Shown here: positions 11,027 through 22,641 of the stretch, piece after piece | Layout: every line of letters starts with the position of its first letter | Position numbering within the stretch: position 1 is the first letter of the stretch | Assembly: GCF_958450345.1 (NCBI RefSeq) | Contig: NC_088783.1 | Location: 18,169,701 to 18,233,700 of the forward strand | Direction: 5' to 3' | Source of the DNA: Calliphora vicina | Lineage: Eukaryota > Arthropoda > Insecta > Diptera > Calliphoridae | DNA: 64,000 nt | Made by a program: the position numbers and the translations under genes | Notes under the pieces: generated by a model | What the model was told of the DNA's origin: nothing | Database searches by the model: none | What the model saw: only the letters and a program-made list of their open reading frames with translations

Positions 11027-12880
11027 AATAACTTCTATGTCATTTTGAAGGGTTTATATTTGTCATTTATTCTCACTTAGCTATTGATTATTGTAGTGTA
11101 AACAACAAAGTTTTTTTTTGCTTCGAAAATGTCGAATTTTGTACCAACAAAGCGTCATATGCGGGAAGTTTTGCTTTACTTCTTTAATATGAAAAAAGTG
11201 CCACTAAACCACTCCACTAACTCACCAAAGCTTATGGTGAATCAATTTCAATGTGCGAAAGATGGTTTGTGAGGTTCTGAAGTGGTGATTTGACACGGAA
11301 GTCAAGGATCGACCAGGCCAGATAAAACAAGTAAGAGAGCTATATTCGGCTGTGCCGAATCTTATATACCCTTCACCAAATTATACTTCAAAATATTTTT
11401 ATTTAAACAAAATCAAAAATTTTTTTTAATGTTTTAAAATTTTTTTTTTCCAAATTGTTTTTTAATTTTTTTAAAAAAAAGTTTTTTCAAAATTTTTTTT
11501 TTTTAAATTTCTTTAATTAATTTTTTTGGAAAAAGAATTTATGACAAAAAAAAATTTTGATGAAAAGAAAATTCGGGTTAAAAAATATTTTTTTCCGATT
11601 TTGACCCATTGTAGGTCCAACTTGCTATGGTCTTATATACGTCGTTGCAAAGGTCTTTGAAATATCTATCATTAGATATCCATATTGTCTATATCAATGA
11701 CTTAGTAATCCAGATATAGGTCAAAAATAGATCAAAAATCGAGGTTGTCCTAGTTTCCTTATATCTCAGCCATTTGTGGACCGATTTTCTCGATTTTAAA
11801 TAGCGATATGAATATGAATCGTGTATGTAAGTTATTTGGGGGCTTCGGAAAGTTGATTTCAACACACAGACGGACAGACGGACATGGCTATATCGATTCC
11901 GCTATCTATAACGATTCAGAATATATATACTTTATGGGGTTGCAAATGAAAAATGTGGAAATTTCAAACGGAATGACAAACTTATATATACCCTTGCCAC
12001 TCATGGTGAAGGGTATAAAAAAATTTAAGACCAAGAATTTGTGCATTACTCCATGAAGATTGTTGTCAAACTCAACAAAAGCTTGCAAAACCATTGGGAG
12101 CTACTCAATCAGCAATTTCAAAATGTTTGCGAGCATCAGAATTCATCCAAAATTAGCTAAATTGGGTACAAATTGAAGCCAAGAGACCACGAAAGACTGA
12201 AAGATTAGAAATGTTGCTTTAAAGCTATAAAAGAAAATCATTTTGCACCGAATCATTACTTGTGATGAAAACTGGATCCATTACGATAACCTGAAGAGTA
12301 AGACATCGTATGTGAACCCCGATCAACCAGCCGAATCCACACCAAAGCCAAATATCCATGGTTCTAAGGTAATTCTACGTATTTGGTGGGACCAAAAAAG
12401 TCCTATCTATTATGAGCTGCTGAAATCTAACTAGACCATTACAGGGAACCTCTACCGAATACAACTGATTCGTTTGAAGGGAACATTGCATGAAAAACGC
12501 CAAGAATATTCGAACAGACATGAAATCGTAGTATTCCATCATGACAACGCTAAACCACCTGTTAAAAACTACTTAGAAAGAAGTGATTGGGAAGTCTTGC
12601 CTCACCCGCCTTATAGTCCAGACCTTGCACCGTCCAAATACTATCTGTTTTGATCGATGCATAACGCTATCTCTGGCATACGTTTCACTTTGGATTACAA
12701 TATCCGATATTGGATTGATTCGTTCTTGGTCTCAAAACATGAGCAGTTCTTTTGTCTCCGAATCCATATGTTGTCAGAAATATGAGAAAAGGTCATCGCT
12801 AACAATTGCCAATACTTTGAATAAATTTATATTGTACAAATGTTTGAAAATAAAATCTAAACATTTAAAAAAATCCCACA
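11027..12880 (+). mobile_element. mariner copy B, interrupted
   Basis: Plus-strand transposase debris begins at ATG 11129 (MSNFVPTKRHMREVLLYFFN) and continues after 12020 with the HRIITCDENWIHYDN and VILRIWWDQKSPIYYELLK blocks and HPPYSPDLAPSKYYLF. The first two catalytic Asp are visible (CDEN, HHDN). The third is replaced by Lys (PSK). Frameshifts and stops are present. A DINE-like element occupies 11328-12016. The 5' terminal repeat is not recognisable. Confidence 0.85.
11328..12016 (-). mobile_element. DINE-like family 1 element inserted in mariner B
   Basis: On the minus strand it begins ATACCCTTCACCATGAGTGG and soon returns through AGGGTATA, so the 5' end can fold. It carries a TA microsatellite and GTCYGTC repeats around ATATATTCTGAATCG. 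It ends with a hairpin (TTCGGC-ACA-GCCGAA) followed by CTCTCTTACTTG. Known: (TA)n plus (GTCY)n around a conserved core describes mini-me/DINE-1 (Helentron-derived) elements. The mariner continues on both sides, so the ends are well placed. Confidence 0.75.
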
Positions 12881-12917
12881 TTTTCTCTACATTTTAAGGA
12901 GTTAATCTCTTTGGCTT

Positions 12918-13190
12918 ATGAGGCCGCCTTACATTCCAGACCTTGCCATGTCCGACTACTATTTGTTTCAATTGGTGCAGAACGCTCTTTCTGGGATACG
13001 CTTCTCTTCAGAACAGAGTATCTGATATTGGCTTAATTCGTTCTTCGGCTCATATGAGCAGTTCTTTTGGCTCGGAATTCATATGTTGCCAGAAATATGG
13101 GGAAAGGTCATAGCTAACAATGGCCAATACTTTTAATGAATTTATATTGTCCAAATGCTTCAAAATAAAAGATACAAATTTTTCTGCTGT
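12918..13190 (+). mobile_element. mariner copy C, C-terminal fragment
   Basis: Directly follows copy B in the same orientation. It encodes only the transposase C-terminus (PDLAMSDYYLFQLVQNALSG ... EQFFWLGIHMLPEIWGKVIA) with a stop inside. The third catalytic Asp (MSD) is kept. Either a truncated independent copy or a tandem duplication of a mariner tail. Confidence 0.8.
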
Positions 13191-15044
13191 AAAAAATCAT
13201 CAAAAAATTTGCAAAATTACATGAGTTTCAAAGTGAAACTTTGAAAACTATTTCTGATTTCAAAACAAATATTTGTTAAAAAATTTTTTAATTTATAGAA
13301 AAATTCAAGATATTTGCCTTGTGGAATTCAAAACCTGCTAATTTTTCTACAAAAAAAAAACAAAAACCTACAATAACCGTGGACATATTCGTATCATTCT
13401 TTCATTTTCTAAAACTTCCACACCAAATAGCATGACATTTTGCCTCAACATCAGTCTGAGTCAAAGAGAAATATGTAATAAAAAAAATCGCTGCTACTTT
13501 ATGTCTATATTTTATGACAGTTGTTATTCACAACACGTACTGTCAAAAACTCTACATACAATTTAATACAAAATAACTCCAACCATGTTTGCCCCAACCA
13601 ACCACTGTTATCAAAAGTCTACTGTTTTTAACACAAAATTTATGACAAAGTGAGTGAAAAAAAACACAATTGTGTTGGCAAAAAAACTCCAATATAAACT
13701 GTTGTGTTGTTGTGTCAGTTAGACATATTTACGGCCATTGTATCCATTTGACATATGCGCCATTTTTCATTCAACTCGTTCTGTCAAAATGTTGCACAAA
13801 TGCAAAACAAAACGAAAAGCATAAACAGAAAACAACAGCCACCACAAATGAATGCAAAATTGTGTTAAAAAAGAAAGAAACTTAATTTTTAAATTTAAGT
13901 TTTTTAAAACCAAATAATAAAAATGATAAAAAGTTTTTTTTTAACAAAATTTTCTTTTGTTTAAAATTTTTTTAAAATAATTTTTTTGCTTAAAATCTGT
14001 AAAAAAGGTTGTTGTATTAAAGAGTTGTCGGTATTTTTTGTTTAATAATGAAAATGTTAACAATTTACTACCATGCTGCAACAAAAAAACAACAAAAAAT
14101 TGTTTTTTTTTTTTTTTGGACATTTATTGTTGTTGATGATGCGGCTGCTGTAAACATCATGTTGCAAACAAACAAAAAATAACCATTCACAGTAAAGGCA
14201 GAGACTAACGGAAAATGCAATAGGGAGGGGGGTTTAAACCAAAACTTCACAATAAATAAAATCTTTTATAAAATATTTATTAAAATTCAGTTACTAGATT
14301 ATTTTTTCTCCCCAACAAACTCATAAAATCTACATACGCTCCTGTTGAACCAAATAAAGAGAATCCTGTTTTACACCCCCTCACTAAAACTGACCACATT
14401 ACCATCATCATTGGCACTAGCACCAGCAACAGCAGCAGCAACAACATTTAACCATCAACTAGAAATATTGCCCAACAACAACGAACCAGCTGAGGTCATT
14501 TTCTGTGATTCTTCCCTCTGTTTCTGTTGCTGTTTCAATGGTTTTGAAAATGTATTTTGTTCGAGTTTTTGTTTAAAGCAAAGTGTGGAAATTTTTGGCC
14601 TGTTCTGACATTATTTTATACATGTGAAACAACCACAAACAACGTATGTATGTAGAAAATAGTACGTACACACTGTCATTCATTCTTATCCATTTAGTGT
14701 TTATGTGCAACATTTTACCTACAACACATGCAACATCATTCATTATACTCGTAACAAATATCAATAGTTTTTTTCTTTCTACTTGTTTGTTGCTTGCTGT
14801 TGTTTTCTACTATATGGCTTTTGTTTTGGCAGTTGTAGAAGGAAGGTTTGCCTAATGGAAAATGTTCAGCGGGATCGGTAAATATTTACTATATGAATAT
14901 GGGTATTTCCACAGAAAAGTCAACCGTAAACGAAAAATTTAAAATTTATTAAAATGTACCTTTGTCTTGCGTTTTTACAGAAAAATACTGATCGTCTATA
15001 TGATGATCAAAAGGACTTTAATTTCTGCCAGGTTCAATAGAGAT
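13191..15044. other. AT-rich presumed intron with CAG/CAA runs
   Basis: 14419-14447 is an AGCAACAGCAGCAGCAACAAC run. 13660-13880 and 14340-14600 contain open frames without recognisable motifs. 14880-14935 has a weak match to the GAACGCGACA repeat start (GGGTATTTCCACAG). Confidence 0.4.
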
Positions 15045-15176
15045 TGTCCTTCAAATTTGCGAACTATACGTTGAGCACAAGGTTTACATGGACAGCCAAC
15101 CAGACAGACGGACCGACGGACATCGTTTAATCGACTCAGAAAGTTATTGTGCGTCCACTATGATAGTATAGGGTAT
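15045..15176 (-). mobile_element. DINE-like family 2 fragment
   Basis: Minus orientation. It keeps ATACCCTATACTATCATAGT, then GAGTCGATTAAACGATGTCC with a GTCYGTC run and CATGTAAACCTTGTGC, matching 17074 onward. An internal deletion removed most of the first 100 bp, and the rest of the element is missing. Confidence 0.7.
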
Positions 15177-15564
15177 AAATAGTAACTTATGATCAGTAAA
15201 CCTAAATTTGTTGATTTGCTTTCATTGACATGCTAAAGTCACGTTCGTGAAAGGAAAACATCATTTATTCTTATTAATTCTTTCTGCATTTCTTGTAGCA
15301 ATTTTCTAAAACGTTTAATTTAAATCAAATTTAATATGCCAAATTAAATTTAAATGAAAAATTAGAGGAATAAATCAGAGTTAATTTATTATTAAATTTC
15401 AAACTTTGTCACGTAACGTTACACATGGTAAATGTTAAACTCAGTGCAACCTATTACACAGTGAAATATTGTTATTGTTAAATAGAGAAACATTAAAAAC
15501 AGATTTTTTTCATGAGTTTGAGACATATTTTACATGAATTTAGAATTTAGCTTTTGAACGCGGC
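15177..15564. other. Short AT-rich stretch
   Basis: Nothing recognisable. Contains ATTTAAATT-like words. Confidence 0.35.
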
Positions 15565-17006
15565 TTTGTTTTTAATAACTTGTATGTTATTTTGAAGGGA
15601 ACATATCTGTAATTTATTCTTACTTAGTTATTGAACTAACAAAGTTTATTTTTGCTTCGAAAATGTCGAATTTTGTACCAACAAACCGTCATATGCGGGA
15701 AGTTTTGCTTTACTTCTCTAATTTGAAAAAAGTGCTGCTGTAGATCACCGATTGCTCACCAAAGCTTATGTTGAATGTGTTCCATCGGTTTCAACGTGCA
15801 AGAGATGGTTTGTTCGGTTCAGACAAGGAAGACAAAGAGACAAAGATCAGCCAGGCCAACCAAAAATGTTTGAAAAACAAGAATTGGAGACTTTACTCCA
15901 TGAAGATTGTTGTCAAACTCAACAAGAGCTTGCGAACATCATTTGGAGCAATTTCAAAACGTTTTCAAGCAGCAGGATTCATCCAAAAGCAGGGAAACTG
16001 TGTACCATACGAATTGAAGCCGAAAGACCATGAAAGACCGAAATGCTGCTTGAAGCATTTTTGCACCGATTCATTAGTTGCTATGAAAAATGGATCCATC
16101 ACGATAACACGAATCGTAAGAGGTCGTTAAGGTGTGATCAAAAGGCTGAAGAAATCTGGCCAGACCAGCACCGTACGAAACTGATTCGTTTGAAGCGAGA
16201 ATTGGCCGAAAAATGCCCAGAATATGCGGCCAGGCATGAAACTGTAATATTTCATCATGACACATGTTTGGTCACATGTTGCAAGATCGTATATGAAGCC
16301 AGGCCAACCAGCCGAATCGACACCAAAGCCAAATATCCAAAGCTCTAAAGTAATGCTTTTTATTTGGTGGGACCATTACGAGCTGCTGAAATCTGGCCAG
16401 ATCATCACAGGGAAACTGTAGCAAACGCAACAGATTCGTTTGAAGCGAGCATTGGCTGAGGTGTGCCCCGATAGACCAGTCGATAGTGTGCTGAACTATT
16501 AATCTGAGGGTTGCGGGTTCGATTCCCGCCAGAGACTCTGAGTGTAACTGCAGACAAGCAAAACGCTTCGCAGTTTGTGTTTGTTTTTAAATAATAAAAA
16601 ACGCCCAGAATATGCGACCAGACATGAAACCTTAATATTCCATCATGACAACGCAATTCCACATGTGACAATCCCTGTTAAAAATAATTTAGAATGAAGT
16701 GTTGCCTCAACCGCTTTATAGTCCAGACTGTGCCCCTTACGACTACTATTTGTTTCTATCAAAGTAGAACGCTCTCTCTGGGATATACTGCTTTTTGAAA
16801 TAGAGAATCCGATATTGGCTTGATTCGTTCTTGGTCGCAAAAGAAGAGCAGTTCTTTTGGCTCGGAATCCATATGTTGCCAGAAATGTGGGAAAAGATCA
16901 TAGCTAACAATGGCAAATACTTTAAATAAATTTATATTGTACAAATGTTTAAAAATAAAAGCTACAAATTTAAAAAAAATTCCTCAGTTTTAAGTCATAC
17001 ACCCAA
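15565..17006 (+). mobile_element. mariner copy E, rearranged and SINE-interrupted
   Basis: Plus strand. The N-terminal block SNFVPTNRHMREVLLYFSNL runs on through STCKRWFVRFRQG, QPKMFEKQELETLLHEDCCQ and KQGNCVPYELKPKDHERPK. The first catalytic Asp is mutated (SCYEKW in place of CDEKW). A middle segment (ATCTGGCCAGA ... CATGAAAC ... CATCATGAC) occurs twice, at about 16150-16262 and 16390-16650, the second copy split by a SINE. The 3' terminal repeat TTTTAAGTCATACACCCAA ends at 17006, next to TA. Confidence 0.85.
16460..16595 (+). mobile_element. tRNA-Lys-derived SINE
   Basis: The head (16465-16536) aligns by eye with a tRNA-Lys(UUU): GCCCCGATAGACCAGTCGAT, then TATTAATCTGAGGGT, then GGGTTCGATTCCCGCC. 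The A box (TAGACCAGTCGATAG) and B box (GGTTCGATTCCC) are near consensus. A short body and an AATAATAAAAA tail follow. The mariner sequence resumes exactly after it (AACGCCCAGAATATGCG). The anticodon position reads ATT rather than TTT and the 3' acceptor half is lost, so it is not a working tRNA gene. Confidence 0.85.
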
Positions 17007-17073
17007 TAATTAAGATCAGTCTGCTACAAAACTCTTATTTGAAAATCTATATCTATTCGTTAATATTGTATTT

Positions 17074-17783
17074 ATACCCTACACCACCATAGTGGGGAGG
17101 GTATAATGCGTTTGTGCAGATGTTTGTAAAGCCCAAAAATATTGGTCATCTTAAAGTATACCGATCGACTTAGAATCACTTTCTGAGTCGATTAAACGAT
17201 GTCCATCCGTCCGTCCGTCTGTCCATGTAAACCTTGTGCGCAAAGTACAGGTCTCAATTTTGAAGATATTTCGATCAAATTTGGTACATATAATTTCTTC
17301 GGCCCAAGGACCAAGTCTATTGAAACTGGCTAAAATCGGTCCATTATTTCACCCTACCCCCATACAAATGTCCTTCCGAAATTGGACTTTATCGGTCATA
17401 AATGTTTAATTTATATATGTATCTCCACAAATTTCGCTCCAAATAAGTTTTATATATTCGAAATTCGTGTCACCAAATTTTGTTACGATCGGTCCATAAT
17501 TAGTCATAGCTCCCATATAGACCCGCTTCCAAAAATCACTTTAAAGTGCATAAATCTCTTAAAAATTTTGTTATACTCACAAAATTCACCATAAATATCA
17601 TATAGACATAAATCGCATGACCTAATTTCATGGTGATCGGTCCATAATTGGTCATAGCTCCCATATAAGGCCCAGTCCCGAAAATCACTCACGAATATAT
17701 ATTATTGATATTTTAAAAGAAAAATGTTTTTGCTCATTTACTTGGTGTAGAGTATTATCAAGCCCGACCATACTTTCTTACTT
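17074..17783 (+). mobile_element. DINE-like family 2 element
   Basis: Begins ATACCCTACACCACCATAG and folds back through GGGGAGGGTATA. Core GAGTCGATTAAACGATGTCC with a CCGTCCGTCCGTC microsatellite. The body has repeated GATCGGTCCATAATT / CATAGCTCCCATATA words. It ends CCATACTTTCTTACTT. The 3' hairpin is damaged (only CCCGACCATA remains). Same family as 45122-45810. No coding capacity: its open frames only recur because the copies are similar. Confidence 0.75.
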
Positions 17784-19656
17784 ATTTTTATTATATTTTT
17801 TAGTCCATTTTTGTGTCCTGTTTTTTAGGATACCTTCTCCTTTTTAAATGTCGGTACGGCTAGATGATAGGCTATGTAGACATTGTTGTTTTTGTATTTG
17901 AGGTTTTTGGTTGTTGTAGGTACCATCCTCATCATCTTCACCATCATCATCATGACTATCATTCATTTATACACATGTTGTTGTACAGCAAGGATACATA
18001 CATACAAACGCACTGTTGTTGTGGCTTTTTTGGTTTTGGGTCAAAACTTTATAAAACACACTCTCAGTCACTCAGTCAGTCATTTCAGTGTCATTTGAGT
18101 GTGAGTATGGATTTTATATGGCTGTCGTATGGTTGGTCCTTTTTTTTGTTTTAATATTTCTACAGCACATACATATGAATATGTAGTCTATGGGATCATG
18201 TTTGCATTATAACGAATATTTTGGTCTGTTCTGCCACATAATAAACTTGATTTGACATTTGTTCAACAAGGGTTTGTTTTATATTTTCATTTTTTTTTTG
18301 CTTTTAGATATTACTATGAAGTTTTGTTATTATTTTTTCATATAGATACATATTGTATTTAAATAAAAACTAAACTTCATACTCATTTACTTTACTTTCT
18401 TTAACTTGTCATTTTTTGGTTTTAGGTTTTGGTTTTTTTATTAGCCAACTTTTTATTTTACTCACAATTTTTTATGCTAAAGGTCATAAATTTTAAGCTT
18501 ATTTTTGTAAAATCTTCGCTACAAGAAAAAAAATACAACAACTTTAGTTTGTAATAAATCTAATACTGTTTTTTTTTAAACCAAGTTTTCCAACCAACAA
18601 AAAATATTTATTTGAACGTAAAAAACTTTAAGGTTCCATCCAGCTTCATGTTTTCTTTTTCTTTCTCTTTTAGTTTTTGCGCCGGGCGCGTTTAAGTACT
18701 TAAACTAGGTTTACATTGGCTCAGTTAAAATTGTATGTGTGGTCGTTAGTTAGCTGGCCAACAACATTGTGTGGTGGTGGTTCATGGCGGTGGGCTAAAA
18801 GCATTTGATTTTTATTATTTTTTCTTACATTTAATATCTGTAAAATCAAAGTGTTCGACTTTTTTCAAACAGAAAAAATAAAAAAAAAACAGAATTAAAA
18901 TAAAAAAGCAAAGATGCTTTAAAATGATAAACTAAAACAAATGAGACTGTGAAAAGGTACTTTCAAGTTTAATTTACTATTATTTTTTTTATTTTATTTT
19001 TTTCTAGATCAAGTGTAGCATTGAATAGAATTTATGTTAAAACTTTGTTTTAGTTTTTTTTTAACAATTTTATGTACTTTTTTAATGTATTTTCTTCTTT
19101 CTTTTTTTTCATAGGTAAGAAATCATTTCATTCATTCATCAATTTGAAGCACATAAATTTGTCCGTGTTGGTTTTAAAAAGGGTATAAAATTTCACATAA
19201 AATTTCTCTAAACAATTAAAATTTAACATAATTACTGGTAACTATAAAATTGTTTGTTGATTTTTTTTGGGTGTTTTCCTGTGATTTTAAACATAATCTT
19301 TAAGTATTTACATGGTATTTAAATATGTCATAAAGATTTTAAACCCGTTAAGTAACATGGAAATTTTTGAAAAAAAAATATTCCAAATATTCAACTTAAA
19401 TTAATTTTTTATAACAATAATGTAAAATTTACTATAATTTTAAATAATTTAACAAAATATTGAACTAATATTTAAAATTTGTTAAAAATTTTGTAATATT
19501 TTAAAATATATTAAATGTTTGCACATTTTACTTTATAGCTTTATGTCAATGGATTTTTTGCCTCCACAAACTAACCCCCTGTCTATACTTGACAAATATT
19601 TATCACAACAATTAATGACAATTTTTGACAAACAAAAATTATACCTAATAATTTTT
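17784..19656. other. AT-rich presumed intron sequence
   Basis: Contains a CATCATCATCAT run near 17926-17955 and one isolated all-GC word, GCGCCGGGCGCG, at 18679-18690. No gene found. Confidence 0.4.
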
Positions 19657-20247
19657 ATACCCTTCACCTTCGTGAGAAGGGTATATATAAGTTTGTCATT
19701 CCGTTTGTAATTTCTACATTTTTCGTTTCCGACCCTATAAAGTATATATATTCTGGATCCTTATAGATAGCGGAGTCGATTAAGTCATGTCTGTCTGTCC
19801 GTCTGTCTGTTGAAATCAATTTTCTGAAGACCCCAGATATCTTCGGGATCCAAATCTTCAATAATTCTGTCAGACATGCTTTCGAGAAGTTTGCTATTTA
19901 AAATCAGCAAAATCGGTCCACAAATGGCTGAGATATGAGGAAAAAACCAGGACAACATCGATTTTTGACCTATTTTTTTACCTATATCTGGATTACTAAG
20001 ACATTAACATAGACAATATGGATATCTAATGATAGATATTTCGAAGACATTTGCAACGACGTATATAAGACCATAGTTAGTTGGACCTACAATGGGTCAA
20101 AATCGGAAAAAAAATTTTGAACTCGATTTTTTTTTGGAAAAAAAATAAATTTTGTTTACCTAAAAATATTTAAAATTTTTATTTTGAAGTATAATTTGGT
20201 GAAGGGTATACAAGATTCGGCACGGCCGAATATAGCACTCTTACTTG
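19657..20247 (+). mobile_element. DINE-like family 1 element, near full length
   Basis: Starts ATACCCTTCACCTTCGTGAG and folds via AAGGGTATA. Then AGTATATATATTCTGGATCC, GAGTCGATTAAGTCATG and GTCTGTCTGTCCGTCTGTC. It ends with hairpin TTCGGC-ACG-GCCGAA and CTCTTACTTG. It is the best reference copy of the family in the window. Confidence 0.8.
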
Positions 20248-20768
20248 TTTATTTTAACAACCATTTTGAAGTTTATCATGATAAAAATGTATCAGGTATA
20301 GGGGGTTAAGGATTTTTAAATTATTATAAACTTTGAAACTTCTTTTTTTATAGAGTCATTAACAATACGATTTCAAGCTATTTCCAATCAAATTTGCTAA
20401 AAGGTTTAATTTACATTTTACTTCATAACTAGAGTAATTTTCACACATTTTTGATAATATTAAACAAGAAATGTTTTGTAATAAAATTTAATTTTCATTG
20501 TGTTTTTGTCATAATAAACTAAAGAATCTAAAATTTCTATAAATTAAAAAAAAATAGAAACCTCATGTTTTTTATGGTTAATTTGTTAATCCGTTTTCAA
20601 GCAATTTTCAATCGAAATTGACGTACAGTTTAAGTTACGTTTTACTTCATAGTTGGAGTAATTTTGGCAAATTTTTAATCTTATTTAACCAAAATAAATT
20701 AGAAACTCTACAGGTTATAAACAGCAAAAAATAAAATGAAATTTCTCAAAAAAATTTTATTTTTTTTA
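20248..20768. repeat. Diverged direct repeat, period about 230 bp
   Basis: 20340-20480 and 20575-20705 share words such as TTACTTCATA and GGAGTAATTTT/AGAGTAATTTT, with TTTCAAGC upstream. Two imperfect units, origin unknown. Confidence 0.5.
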
Positions 20769-21938
20769 TTGGGGCGGAATTTTTTTTAAATTTTTAGCTT
20801 TTATTTTGAAACATTTGTGCAATATAAATTTATTCAAAATATTGGCCATTGTTAGCTATGACCTTTTCCCATCTTTCTGGCAACATATGGATTCCGAGTC
20901 AAAAGAACTGCTAATCTTTTGAGATCAAGAATGAATCAAGCCAATATCGGATACTCTGTTCCAAACTGAAGTGTATCCCAGAGAGAGCATTCTCTATCGA
21001 TCGATAAAAATAGTAGACAGACGGGGCAAGGTGAAGCAAACTTCCCAACCACTTCATTCTAAATAGATTTTCACAGGTATTGCAACATGTGGCCGATTCA
21101 TGATTTGTCATGATGGAATATTACGGTTTCAGGTCTGGGCGTTTTTCGGCCAATGCTCGTTTCAAACGAATCAGTTGCGTTCGATACAGGTTCCCTGTGA
21201 TGGTCTGGCCAGATTTCAGCACCCGATAGCCACCAAATGCAGATAATTATATAGAGCCATGGATATTTTTGGCTTTGGTGACGATTCGGCTTGTTTGCCG
21301 TGTTTCACATACGATCCCTTATGCTTCAGGTAATCGTAAGGGATCCACTTTTCATCGCAAGCAATGATTCGGTGCAAAACTGATTTTCTTTTATAGCATT
21401 CAAGCATAATTTCAAGGTATCTCAGCTTCAATTCGTATGCTACCCAATTTCCCTGTTTTTAGATGAATCCTGCTGATAGCAAACTTTTTGAAATTTCTGC
21501 TTGAATAGCTTGCAATGATTTTACAAGCTCTTTTTGAGTTTGACAACAATTTTCATGGAGTAATGCTTTCAATTCTAGGTCTTCAAACTTTTTTGGCTGG
21601 CCTGGGTGATCTTTGTCTTCCGTGTGAACCGCACCATTGTCTTCCGTGTGAACCGCACCAACCATCTCTCGTACGTTGGAACAAATGAAAAAAAATTAAC
21701 ATACGATTTGGAGAGCAATCGGTGTGATTCAGCGGCACTTATTTTCAAATTAAAGAAGTAAAGCAAAACGTCCCGCATATGACGATTTGTTGGTACAAAA
21801 TTCGAAATTTTCAAAGCTAAAAAAACTTGTTGTTCACACTATAATGTTAAATAACTAAATGAGAATAATGACAGACATACAAGTTATTAAAATCAAAAAC
21901 CGCGTACAAAAGATACGCCATTTAAATCACACATCCAA
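20769..21938 (-). mobile_element. mariner copy D
   Basis: Minus strand. The 5' terminal repeat TTGGATGTGTGATTTAAATG starts at 21938 next to TA. Blocks: NFVPTNRHMRDVLLYFFNLK, QKELVKSL, HRIIACDEKWIPYDYLKHKG, then the C-terminal ...SIRYWLDSFLISKD. First catalytic Asp kept. A 22-bp stretch (GTCTTCCGTGTGAACCGCAC...) is tandemly doubled at about 21618-21661. Several frameshifts. The 3' terminal repeat is weak (TTGGGGCGG at 20769). Confidence 0.85.
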
Positions 21939-21944
21939 TATAAA

Positions 21945-22325
21945 AGTTATGTCCAATTTCATCATGATATTTCTGAGGGGGACGTTGTATGAGGACTAGG
22001 GACAAATGTTGCCCGATTTCACAACACAGAGTACTTAGAAATAATTTTATCAGGTTTGACGCATAATCAACATATTTATGACTGCACAAACAGTATTCCG
22101 GAAGAACATTTGTATGGAGGTTAGGTGAAATCATGGACCGATATTGCCCATTTTCAATACCAACCAAACCTTATTAACAAAGAGTGTTTGTGAAAAATTG
22201 CAGCCAGCTAGCTCTACCATGTTTCAACAGACCCGACGGACATACGAACATGGGTCCTTAGAATCCTATAATCAGCCAGAATATCTATACAAAAGCAATT
22301 TGATGGTGGTTATAAAAAGAGACTC
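21945..22325. mobile_element. DINE-like family 3 fragment
   Basis: Contains GGACCGATATTGCCCATTTT, AGCCAGCTAGCTC, ACAGACCCGACGGACATACG and TCAGCCAGAATATCTATAC, the usual order of words in reversed DINE/mini-me elements. Ends are not defined. It abuts the Helitron. Confidence 0.5.
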
Positions 22326-22330
22326 TACTA

Positions 22331-22641
22331 TCTATATATATAAAAATGAAATGGTCCATGTATGTAATGGCATCACGTGAGAACAGCTGGAGCAATTTGG
22401 CTGATTTTTTTTTATTCGATTCGAAATTTTCAGGAGATGGTAAAAAAAAATCAGAAATTCCGGGTAAAACTCGCTTTTTTTTTAGCCCAGTCAACTTTAA
22501 TAAAAAGCTCCCTAAAGTATGCAGTACAAATTTAGATATTTTATTTGCAAATAAATAAGAACAGGCAGGTGTATGTGGGTTGGAGAAATGATGAACTAAC
22601 ATTAGTAAATGCTACCGCGCGAAGCCGGGCGGGTCAACTAG
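22331..22641 (+). mobile_element. Non-autonomous Helitron
   Basis: Begins TCTATATATATAAAAATG and ends with GC-rich GCTACCGCGCGAAGCCGGGC then GGGTCAACTAG. The flanking bases are A (22330) and T (22642). Known: Helitrons have 5' TC, 3' CTRR preceded by a short hairpin, and insert between A and T without target duplication. All four signs are present. It is 311 bp with no Rep/helicase coding. Confidence 0.85.

Noticed and set aside
14345..14608. 87-residue Ala/Thr frame over CAG repeats
   Set aside because: Short trinucleotide run only, with no conserved domain or splice sites.
16465..16536. Functional tRNA-Lys gene
   Set aside because: Anticodon changed, the acceptor stem is not paired, and it is followed by a SINE body with an A-rich tail inside a mariner.
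17382..17594. Frame MDFIGHKCLIYICIST, also at 45395-45622
   Set aside because: Shared by two family 2 DINE-like copies. No domain, and it runs across repeated GGTCCATAATT words.
19664..19861. A 65-residue frame (MKIWIPKISGVF...) that recurs nearly unchanged at 60179-60376
   Set aside because: Both lie in the same DINE-like family. The frame is conserved only because the DNA copies are similar, and it spans the GTCY microsatellite and the 5' hairpin.
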